From the NCBI RefSeq assembly GCF_000426305.1, contig NZ_AUFC01000005.1, positions 62,001-126,000 of the forward strand: a stretch of 64,000 bases of DNA, read 5' to 3'. Position numbers and translations under genes: made by a program. This DNA comes from Anaerovorax odorimutans DSM 5092 (GTDB taxonomy: Bacteria; Bacillota; Clostridia; Peptostreptococcales; Anaerovoracaceae). The notes under the pieces were generated by a model that saw only the letters and a program-made list of their open reading frames with translations, did no database searches and was not told the origin of the DNA. This document shows positions 1 to 7,132 of the stretch, in pieces (position 1 is the first letter of the stretch; every line of letters begins with the position of its first letter).

Positions 1-377
1 CAATCATACTGTAAATTTTTCATGTCCACATAACCGCTTAACGTCCTAAAAAAAGGAGGTAATAATTTGGCTTCATATTTACTAGCAGCCTCTTCAATCT
101 CAATTGTAATGTCCAAATTCTCTTGACTACCGTCAATAATGCAGTAAACCTTCTTTGCCAATTCCGTTTCCATCGGCACTCCATTTTTGGATAGTACAAA
201 GATTGGAATATCAAACTTTGTATCATAAATTTCAGAAATAAATTTTTGTTCAGAGTCAGTTAATATCACTGCTGCCACATCTGTATAATCCGTATTCTCA
301 ACTAAAACCAACTCTCTGTTCTTCAGTTGAAGGTAGGCTTTGGACTCCATAGTGCATGCAATCTTTAAAGGTTTCAC
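1..377 (-). CDS. Orn/Lys/Arg decarboxylase, N-terminal part (runs off the left edge)
   Basis: The minus frame is open from a GTG at 377 to the window edge, giving about 125 residues. An AGGAGG ribosome-binding site lies nine bases upstream of the GTG; an earlier in-frame ATG sits upstream of that site, so GTG is preferred. The product begins MKPLKIACTMESK and ends in KLLPPFFRTL, then SGYVDMKNLQYD. That is how the wing/linker region of PLP-dependent ornithine/lysine/arginine decarboxylases reads just before their CPGHQGG motif, which would lie outside the window. The family decarboxylates basic amino acids to polyamines in the cytosol. Substrate cannot be decided from this part. Symporter and peptidase genes with the same promoter type lie upstream, suggesting an amino-acid catabolic or acid-stress role. 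Confidence 0.8.
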   Translation of the reverse strand, partial: MKPLKIACTMESKAYLQLKNRELVLVENTDYTDVAAVILTDSEQKFISEIYDTKFDIPIFVLSKNGVPMETELAKKVYCIIDGSQENLDITIEIEEAASKYEAKLLPPFFRTLSGYVDMKNLQYD

Positions 378-463
378 GAGATGCTCTCCTCCTATCTCCA
401 TTTAATACATTTCAAATTTCTTTTTCATGTGAAAAGGAAAAGCCTTATTCACAATAAATTATT

Positions 464-520
464 GATTATTTCGAATTATATTGATAGGTTTCATAAAACT
501 TCAAAATAATTCATAGTGTA
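464..520 (-). promoter_or_regulatory. Promoter A with triple phased TTTGAA boxes (decarboxylase)
   Basis: On the minus strand a -10 TATAAT (475-480) is preceded at 18 bp by a -35-like TTGAAG (499-504). Three TTCA cores on the plus strand (490, 500, 510) are spaced exactly 10 bp apart and overlap the -35. The same layout recurs upstream of the symporter (twice) and the peptidase, which implies a common regulator on one face of the helix. The start codon is about 90 bp downstream. Confidence 0.65.
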
Positions 521-630
521 TTCTTTTTTTTATATAAATTAAAAATATTTACTCATAGCTAGGTGTAAAATATTAAAAGACAAAACAATTAAGCCTTTTT
601 ATAATAAGTGTCAGCCCCTTGCCAATTTTC

Positions 631-2109
631 TTAATTTTCATCTTTATTTTGTTTTGAATAATTTTTCTGTACAATACTTTTCCATAAACCAGCATTATTG
701 ATGCCACAACGTTCCGGATCAAATATAGGGTCCAGACCGGCTTTCTTCTGCTGATCATAATCTCTAACAGCACTCATGACCGGCTTAATAAGGAATAACA
801 TTCCAATCAGGTTAAACCAAGCAATGAGCCCTACACCGATATCAGCTATATTCCATGCTAAAGACGAGCTTTTGATACTGCCAAAGAAAATGGATAGCAT
901 TTGAACGCCCCCGATAAACAGCGTAATCTTTTTTAAATTCCTGCTTCCTTTTAGCAAGTAAGCCAAATTAGGCATTACATAGAAGCCGAAAGATAAAATT
1001 GTTGTGATAGCAAAGAAGAAAATGGCAACCGCAATAAAGATGGTACCTGTTCCTTTAGGAAGTGCTGTATCAATAGCAGCCTGAACATATGCAGTACCTG
1101 GATTTGCACCTGAAAGACCTTCTGTTATGAAGTTTCCGGATTTATCCACTACATTGTACATGCCAGTAACAAGAATCATAAGACCCGTAGACGTACATGC
1201 AAATATGGTATCTACATATACTGAGAAACCCTGCGCCAGACCTTGCTTAACTGGGTGAGATACTTCCGCAGATGCTGCTGCCTGAGCTCCTGATCCCATT
1301 CCTGCTTCAGTACTGTATACTGCTCTTTTTACACCCCATAGAATGGCACTACCCCAAATTCCTCCATAAGCAGCGTCAAGATTGAATGCACTTTTGAAAA
1401 TCAATGCGAACATTCCTGGAATCGCTTTAATATTTAAAACAAGAACGATAATCATAATTATAAAATAAGCTCCAGCCATAATAGGAACCACAAGTTCCGC
1501 AAAACGTCCAATTCTCTTCATGCCGCCAAATACAACAAACCCAAATAAAACAGCCACTACAATTCCCGTGATTACAGGATTGATTCCAAATGCATTTTGG
1601 GTTGCTTCTGCGATGTTAAAAGCCTGAATAGTAGGGCCGGTAAAACCAAAAGATATAATTGCGCAAATAGCAAAGGCCACTGCTATGGGCTTTAATTTAG
1701 CTCCTTTTTCTATATAGTAAGCCGGACCACCGCGATACTCTCCGCCAACGTCTTCCTTCCAGATCTGAGCCAGCACTGCTTCACCCAAAGCTGAAGCTGC
1801 ACCAAAGATAGCATAAATCCACATCCAGAAAATAGCACCCGGTCCGCCAAAACAAATAGCTGTAGCAACCCCAGCAATTGCACCGATACCAATTCTTCCA
1901 CCCAGTGCCATTGCAAAACCCTGGAAAGATGAAATTCCGCTTTCAGAATCTTCGCCGGTGATTAAATAATAAACCATGTCTTTGAAGCGGGTGATCTGAG
2001 GAAATTTAAGGGCAAAAGAATAAATAATGCCAACACCCAGACACAATACAATCATGGGTACACTCCAAAGCAAACCGACAATTTTGTCTATAATTGATAT
2101 GAAATCCAT
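631..2109 (-). CDS. Sodium/alanine symporter family (AGCS) amino-acid transporter
   Basis: 492 residues with about 11 hydrophobic segments and the AGCS signature region (GRIGIGAIAGVATAI, then GGPGAIFWMWIYA and YRGGPAYYIEKG). Family members import small neutral amino acids with Na+. The usual Asn of the GxxNIAGV motif is Ala here (GAIAGV), so substrate or ion coupling may differ from well-studied members. A GGAGG site lies close upstream of the ATG. It sits between the RocB-like peptidase and the decarboxylase and has two copies of the phased TTTGAA promoter upstream. Its base composition is visibly richer in G+C than most neighbours. The family is certain; the transported amino acid is not. 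Confidence 0.88.
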   Translation of the reverse strand: MDFISIIDKIVGLLWSVPMIVLCLGVGIIYSFALKFPQITRFKDMVYYLITGEDSESGISSFQGFAMALGGRIGIGAIAGVATAICFGGPGAIFWMWIYAIFGAASALGEAVLAQIWKEDVGGEYRGGPAYYIEKGAKLKPIAVAFAICAIISFGFTGPTIQAFNIAEATQNAFGINPVITGIVVAVLFGFVVFGGMKRIGRFAELVVPIMAGAYFIIMIIVLVLNIKAIPGMFALIFKSAFNLDAAYGGIWGSAILWGVKRAVYSTEAGMGSGAQAAASAEVSHPVKQGLAQGFSVYVDTIFACTSTGLMILVTGMYNVVDKSGNFITEGLSGANPGTAYVQAAIDTALPKGTGTIFIAVAIFFFAITTILSFGFYVMPNLAYLLKGSRNLKKITLFIGGVQMLSIFFGSIKSSSLAWNIADIGVGLIAWFNLIGMLFLIKPVMSAVRDYDQQKKAGLDPIFDPERCGINNAGLWKSIVQKNYSKQNKDEN

Positions 2110-2227
2110 TTCGTTTTCCTCCTTTAAAACTTGTAAGTTTTTTCTAAATCAGTCTGTTTTCTGCAGATATTTTTCAATATCTTCCTTTATTCCTCCCTTC
2201 TTTCTGTCCCAGCGCCCCTAATAAACT

Positions 2228-2283
2228 GATTATTTTGAATTATATCTATTAATTTCAAATTGCTTCAAAATGCCTCAAACTGT
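2228..2283 (-). promoter_or_regulatory. Promoter B with triple phased TTTGAA boxes (symporter, proximal)
   Basis: Minus-strand -10 TATAAT (2239-2244), 18-bp spacer, -35-like TTGAAG (2263-2268). Boxes with plus-strand cores TTCA, TTCA, CTCA lie at 2254, 2264 and 2274, a 10-bp period. It is about 120 bp upstream of the symporter start and matches promoters A, C and D. Confidence 0.65.
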
Positions 2284-2453
2284 TTTCTTTATTTTTCGTA
2301 AAGTCATGCTCATCCTCTTTATGATTCCTTCCAAAAGGAAGTCTTCTCTTAACTTTTCATTTGTAATATAAAGTTAAATCGTAGGATCAGCTGATAGTAT
2401 GGGCTTCTATTTGCAATATGTTTAACATAAGGATGCCTTTTGGATGAATAAAC

Positions 2454-2512
2454 TGATTATTTGGATTATATGAATGAGTTTCAAATTATCTCAAAATTCT
2501 TCAAAATTCTTT
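2454..2512 (-). promoter_or_regulatory. Promoter C with triple phased TTTGAA boxes (symporter, distal)
   Basis: Minus-strand -10 TATAAT (2465-2470), 18-bp spacer, TTGAGA at the -35 (2489-2494), and boxes at 2480, 2490 and 2500. It lies just downstream of the peptidase terminator and 226 bp upstream of promoter B, so the symporter appears to have two tandem promoters of the same type. Confidence 0.6.
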
Positions 2513-2526
2513 TTATTTTTTTTCAA

Positions 2527-2570
2527 AAAAAATCATGAGAACTCAGTACTAATCTGAATTTCTCATGACT
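2527..2570 (-). terminator. Intrinsic terminator of the RocB-like peptidase gene
   Basis: A stem with arms TCATGAGAA and TTCTCATGA is followed on the minus strand by a run of T. It lies about 80 bp past the peptidase stop codon and before promoter C, separating the two transcription units. Confidence 0.75.
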
Positions 2571-2648
2571 TTTATTTTTTATGGACTTTAAATTTGGCTT
2601 TGAACTGTTTTTCTTCCTTATAGAAAAATCCTTTAATTCTCTTTTTTA

Positions 2649-4286
2649 TTAATCTAATTTTAATAAACTTAGTACAGCTTCCAAAATAATATCTGCTGCT
2701 TTTTCAAAAGAATATGACATGCATATTCTTTCAGTATATTTATGCGCATCTTTTCCTAATGGGCCAACATTAATAAACGGAATGTTAAGTTTAGCAATAG
2801 TTTCTAATGGTACATGATAACTCATATCCCAAATAGGAAAGTTATTTGTTAATTGTGTAATGTCTACGTTCTTTGATAATCCCAAATAACTCATATCAGA
2901 TAACCCCATAAAAAAAGGTTCTATTTTTATGGTTTCATTAAACTTTTGCTTTGCAAATTTTACAATGTGCTTACTTACTTGTATAACTTTGTTATCTAAG
3001 TTTTGAATATCGGAATGAGGATAAAACGGCGGAGAATAAAAAACAACAATTATTGGATTTCTGTAAGGGCAAAATTTGTGTGCTTCCTTTACAATTTCAA
3101 TAGATAAATCACGTAAATCTTGATTTGATTTTTGATTATCAATAAACTTTTTTAAATGTAATTGGAATTTATCTCCATGAGTTTTATAGCATAATTTATA
3201 AAGTTCTTGAAAGGTGATAACCTTAGGTTCAATATTAGGTATGTTAAGTATTTCACCTGTACTTTCAGATAATTTTTCAATATTTGTTCTAATATCAGAT
3301 AAAACTTCTTTAAAAGAACTTTCTGCAATATTTATCATACTCTGCATTACTTCTTGTGGTGTTTTTACCAAAGTCATATAATTAAAATATGTGTAAGCCG
3401 AAGTAGGAGTTTGAACAGAATAGTCAATCTTAGTATCAGCTTGTTTTAAACATGCAGGTGGAGGAACAATCGTATCCATAACATAATCTGATAATTCAGG
3501 ATTAGAATCAATGTTTTCTATTAATTTTGCTGTTAAACGATTAGCATTTAACCCTGAAAAAGGTTCACAGACATGGGTTTCCTTGCCTACACAATAGAAA
3601 GAAGGTAACAGTTTTCCTACCGTTCCTGTATAAATATATTTTGTATCATCTTTAGGATACTTAGGAAAATGAGGTTCCGAAACTAAACAACAGCTATATT
3701 CTAACTGCTGTTCTTTTTTCAATGATTCCAATAATTCTACAGCTGCCAACATTCCGGCAGAATTAGCTTCTTCATCAGGTACTGAAAGAAATAAAAGATT
3801 TCCTTCAAAATTTGATAGTTCTTTTTCCATCGTATATAATATTTCAATGTCTGCAGCAATCCCAAATTTCATATCCATAATACCACGTCCAAACAAATAA
3901 TCTCCTGATTCCAAATCTGCTCTTGCTTCTTCGCTCATCTGTATTTGAGAATTATCTTTTAACTTTTGTGTATACGCAATTGGATCGAAAGCCAATTCTT
4001 TTAAGATGCCAAAGTCTTCTATACCTACAACGTCAAAATGACTTAGTAAAATTATAGTTTTAGAATTCTTTTTTTCACTCTTCATAAGTGCGTAAACAAA
4101 ACTACGATTATAAGGGTCTCCATTCATTGGGCAAACTTTAACCATCTCAGGATTATTTTTAAAATAATTAATTTCGTTTAATATTTTATAAATTTCATGA
4201 GCTATATCTATTTCACCATTAGTTTCAGAAATGCTTGGCACACTGCATAATCGCAATAGATTACTTAAAATTCTATTTTTTTTCAT
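2649..4286 (-). CDS. M20 family peptidase, RocB-like (arginine utilisation family)
   Basis: About 545 residues, matching the usual length of RocB-family proteins and longer than ordinary ArgE/DapE M20 enzymes. Probable zinc ligands are visible in order: LLSHFD, GRGIMDMKFG, VPDEEANSAG, a SEPHF stretch, and a C-terminal DAHKYTER His. The start is the ATG at 4286, because GGAGGAGATTG precedes it; the TTG one codon earlier lies inside that spacing. The RocB family is linked to arginine/ornithine catabolism, but its exact reaction is not settled and I infer only a di-/aminoacyl hydrolase. Promoter D lies upstream and an intrinsic terminator downstream. The promoter is shared in type with the symporter and decarboxylase. 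Confidence 0.82.
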   Translation of the reverse strand: MKKNRILSNLLRLCSVPSISETNGEIDIAHEIYKILNEINYFKNNPEMVKVCPMNGDPYNRSFVYALMKSEKKNSKTIILLSHFDVVGIEDFGILKELAFDPIAYTQKLKDNSQIQMSEEARADLESGDYLFGRGIMDMKFGIAADIEILYTMEKELSNFEGNLLFLSVPDEEANSAGMLAAVELLESLKKEQQLEYSCCLVSEPHFPKYPKDDTKYIYTGTVGKLLPSFYCVGKETHVCEPFSGLNANRLTAKLIENIDSNPELSDYVMDTIVPPPACLKQADTKIDYSVQTPTSAYTYFNYMTLVKTPQEVMQSMINIAESSFKEVLSDIRTNIEKLSESTGEILNIPNIEPKVITFQELYKLCYKTHGDKFQLHLKKFIDNQKSNQDLRDLSIEIVKEAHKFCPYRNPIIVVFYSPPFYPHSDIQNLDNKVIQVSKHIVKFAKQKFNETIKIEPFFMGLSDMSYLGLSKNVDITQLTNNFPIWDMSYHVPLETIAKLNIPFINVGPLGKDAHKYTERICMSYSFEKAADIILEAVLSLLKLD

Positions 4287-4349
4287 CAATCTCCTCCATT
4301 TTTATAAACTGATTTCTGCTCTTAAAAAATGTATGTCAAAATATCATAT

Positions 4350-4402
4350 ATTTTATTTTATAATATACTTCTATGCTTCAAATTATTTCACAATGCTTCA
4401 AC
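4350..4402 (-). promoter_or_regulatory. Promoter D with triple phased TTTGAA boxes (peptidase)
   Basis: Plus-strand TTCA cores at 4377, 4387 and 4397 (10-bp period), minus-strand -10 TATATT (4362-4367) and a GTGAAA at the -35 position. It fills the 120-bp gap between the kinase stop and the peptidase start and is the fourth copy of the arrangement. Confidence 0.6.
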
Positions 4403-4408
4403 AATAGA

Positions 4409-5698
4409 TTAATGTTTCTCGGGTATAATCGGCGGATCTGCTTTCAAGGAATTAATTGGAATCATTATTGTAAAAATTGTTCCTTTGTTCTCTAACGATT
4501 TTAAAGATAGACTTCCATGAAATATGTCTTGGACTAGATCCCTTACTAAAGTAAGTCCTATTCCTATTCCTATATTTCCTGTCTCTTTATCAAACTTTGT
4601 TGAAAATCCAGGATTAAATATAAATTCTATGTCATTTTTCTTAATTCCATTTCCATTATCAATAACATTAAATATATAATCTTCCCCTGACTGAAAAATC
4701 TCCAGTTTGATTTTACCATTTCTCTTACTATATAAACATTCTATGGAATTCGTAATCAAATTCTTTAAAATAGACATCAAATAAAAGTGCTCTTCTACAT
4801 AAAAACTTACTTTAACATCTACAGTAAAAATAATATCTAATTTTCCAATTCTTATTTGTTCATCGGTATCACTTTTCAAAATACGAATAATATCATTAAT
4901 ACTCATCCCTGATACGTCCAATTGTTCTATTGAAAGCTCTTTTAGACCTGCTATTACTCTTATATAATCCTTTTTTATTTCATGTATATCTTTTGAAATA
5001 TCAAGTGCTAAATTCTTTAATTCCTCCGAATATTTCTGCTCTTCTATAATTCTATAGGCCTTAAAGGCTTTTTTTGTTATATCTTCAATTTCGTTTATAT
5101 TTTTATTCATAAAATAAATTTCACTTTTAAAACTAGAGGATAAAATCATTAGTTTCATATACCGTCTTTCATGTTCTTCATGTATTAAAAATGATTTAAA
5201 GTTTTTCAAAAAAATTATAATTATTAATATAATGATAGCTCTCACTAATGCAATTATAATTAATCCTTTTATTATAATTGCACTAAATCCAATAATCCTT
5301 GTCCTTATACACATTTCAGCAATATTAGAAAATAGATCGCAGGCAAAAACTGTAAAGAAAAACCGAATATAATCATTCTCTTTTTTAGATCTGTAATAGA
5401 GAAAATAATAAAGAACTCCATAAGTGAAATAAAATATAATATCAGGTACTACTAAATACAATGATCTTTTTAAATCACCCATTTGTAAATACACTATTAT
5501 TTCCCTGAATATGGGTGACACAAACCCCGTAACTATGGCAGTCTTTATAGGATTTAATTTATGATAATTATCTAGAAAAATAGGAAAAAGAATAACGGAT
5601 AGAGTAATAATAAAGCCCTCTATAAAAAGGTCAATATGAAATAGAGATGCAAAAGCTATGCAAAAAGCTACAATTAATGTATGTTTTACTTTATTCAT
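4409..5698 (-). CDS. Orphan membrane sensor histidine kinase
   Basis: 429 residues. Residues 1 to about 170 hold five or six hydrophobic segments with no large external domain. A helical region follows with the phospho-acceptor motif DIHEIKKDY near residue 235. The ATPase domain has an N box (NLITNSIECL), G1 (DNGNGI) and G2 (GIGIGLTL). No response regulator gene is adjacent. The compact dimerisation motif recalls Spo0B/CitA-like kinases. The gene ends 6 bp from the TTTGAA operator of the peptidase gene. It may therefore sense an amino-acid or energy signal for that regulon, but this rests on position only. Confidence 0.85.
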   Translation of the reverse strand: MNKVKHTLIVAFCIAFASLFHIDLFIEGFIITLSVILFPIFLDNYHKLNPIKTAIVTGFVSPIFREIIVYLQMGDLKRSLYLVVPDIIFYFTYGVLYYFLYYRSKKENDYIRFFFTVFACDLFSNIAEMCIRTRIIGFSAIIIKGLIIIALVRAIIILIIIIFLKNFKSFLIHEEHERRYMKLMILSSSFKSEIYFMNKNINEIEDITKKAFKAYRIIEEQKYSEELKNLALDISKDIHEIKKDYIRVIAGLKELSIEQLDVSGMSINDIIRILKSDTDEQIRIGKLDIIFTVDVKVSFYVEEHFYLMSILKNLITNSIECLYSKRNGKIKLEIFQSGEDYIFNVIDNGNGIKKNDIEFIFNPGFSTKFDKETGNIGIGIGLTLVRDLVQDIFHGSLSLKSLENKGTIFTIMIPINSLKADPPIIPEKH

Positions 5699-6190
5699 AA
5701 AGATATTTCTCCCTTAAAATTATAAAAATTAAATATATATTATAAAATTAAAAAATAGAATATAACTTTGATAAAATATGCATTATCAAAAATAGATATA
5801 ATATATACCTTAACTTTTTTATTAATGAAGCATTCTCCCCTGATACAATGTTGGTCTCTAAGCCCTTTACAATAATTGCTTATTTCTTAAGTTTCTGAAT
5901 TTTAATTCTTTAATTCTTTAATTCTTTAGGTATTATACCATACTAGAAAGACTGCAGGGGGAATCATAATTCTTTATTTTAATTATTTCCAATATTAAAA
6001 AATTAATAATAATTAAAGTGCTATATGTTCCTTTAATATAAAATATATAACACTCCAATACTATTTCAATTTAGTATTTTGGTAATTTTCTTATATATAA
6101 AAACAAAAATCAACTATTTAATATTAAAACGTTGGTCACTTTATCTCTAAAGCATATCTTAACAAAAAAATTCTTTTGATTTTGCAATAG
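5699..6190. other. Intergenic stretch without a recognisable gene
   Basis: Very AT-rich. It contains a short tandem TTAATTC-type repeat around 5905-5928 and presumably the promoter of the sensor kinase, but I cannot assign -10 and -35 boxes with confidence. No ORF with a ribosome-binding site was found. Confidence 0.4.
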
Positions 6191-6195
6191 ATAAA

Positions 6196-6238
6196 AATAC
6201 TATAGCCCAGTACTTCCCATACTAAGCTATAGCTATTT
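6196..6238 (-). terminator. Intrinsic terminator of the methyltransferase gene
   Basis: Arms around CTATAGCTTAGTA and TACTGGGCTATAG form a hairpin followed by TATTTTTAT on the minus strand, directly past the methyltransferase stop codon. Confidence 0.6.
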
Positions 6239-6246
6239 ATTGAGAT

Positions 6247-6996
6247 TTAATATTCATTTCTCCCGACAATCATGCAAAAATTCATTTTAACCTTCTTTTT
6301 ATTTTCTTCATTACCCCAAATTCCTTTTATCTTTTTATAAGCATTAGAATAAAAATCAGTTCCTTCTGCTTCAATACATAATCTTGTTGCCGACCATGAT
6401 TGCATATATGCAAAAAGTTCATTTATGTCCCATTCAATACTCATCTCAATATCAGGAGAATTTATTTTTTTAAATGGTAAATTTATATTTTCATAATTGT
6501 CCCATAAGATTTTATTTTGTGGTGCCCAATATGTCCTAATTTTTTCACGAAATTCAGATTGTATTAATGTATCAATCTCTTTATCGATGTTGAACCATGA
6601 ATATCCCCAAGCCGCAAATATACCATCTTTTTTAAGAACTCTTTTTACTTCTGACCAAAAAGTATCATAGTTAAACCAATGAAGTGCTTGAGCAACACAA
6701 ATCAAATCAAAAGAATTATCCTTAAAATTCGTTTTATCTGACGATTGTACATAATATTCTATACCTTCATGTTTTATTGAGTTTGATATTTGATTCTCAC
6801 TTATATCTGTAGCATAAACTTTATTAAAATATCTAATTAAATCAATTGCGACTTGTCCATTTCCACATGCACAATCCCAAGCTACTCCTCTTTCTTTACA
6901 AATTGAATTTAAGTAATTATAAAGTTCTTTTGGATAAGCCGGGCGTGAACTTAAATATAATTTTGAATTTTTATTAAATAATTTACTATATTCCAT
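6247..6996 (-). CDS. Class I SAM-dependent methyltransferase
   Basis: 249 residues of Methyltransf_11/25 type. Motif I is AWDCACGNGQVA near residue 40, with an acidic residue ending the second strand (YATDIS). The motif IV region reads FDLICVAQALHWF, and a post-motif segment reads VLKKDGIFAAWGY. The ALHWF form is common in small-molecule methyltransferases annotated as UbiE/trans-aconitate-like. The start has a GGGGGAG ribosome-binding site. It appears to be a single-gene unit with its own terminator. The substrate cannot be predicted. Confidence 0.85.
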   Translation of the reverse strand: MEYSKLFNKNSKLYLSSRPAYPKELYNYLNSICKERGVAWDCACGNGQVAIDLIRYFNKVYATDISENQISNSIKHEGIEYYVQSSDKTNFKDNSFDLICVAQALHWFNYDTFWSEVKRVLKKDGIFAAWGYSWFNIDKEIDTLIQSEFREKIRTYWAPQNKILWDNYENINLPFKKINSPDIEMSIEWDINELFAYMQSWSATRLCIEAEGTDFYSNAYKKIKGIWGNEENKKKVKMNFCMIVGRNEY

Positions 6997-7083
6997 AATG
7001 CTCCCCCTGAACTAATTATCATATTTTAATATGTTTTTAAAATATAATTTAAAATAGCTTCTAACCTATTAAAATCAATAGAT

Positions 7084-7125
7084 TTAGAGTTTTAGTTTTG
7101 GAGGCAACATCCAGATTGGAACTGG
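7084..7125 (-). repeat. 3'-end copy of tRNA-Cys (possible attachment-site scar)
   Basis: Forty-two bases match 11495-11536 at 35 positions by my count. The match covers the T arm, acceptor strand and CCA of tRNA-Cys and part of its downstream terminator. The 5' half of a tRNA is absent. The orientation is the same as the intact tRNA-Cys, whose 3' end points toward this copy, as after integration of an element at a tRNA 3' end. Confidence 0.5.
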
Positions 7126-7132
7126 AATTACC

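Noticed and set aside
38-226. 62-codon minus-strand frame at the left edge
   Set aside because: It overlaps the decarboxylase N-terminus in another frame, has no ribosome-binding site, and its composition is unlike a real protein.
464-4402. Interpretation of the TTTGAA boxes as ArgR or Spo0A sites
   Set aside because: ArgR boxes are 18-bp palindromes and Spo0A boxes read TTTGTCGAA-like; the boxes here are direct repeats every 10 bp without those cores.
5900-5935. Tandem TTAATTC/TTTAATTC units as a possible CRISPR-like or regulatory repeat
   Set aside because: The units are 8 bp, contiguous and low-complexity, with no spacers; probably slippage in AT-rich DNA.
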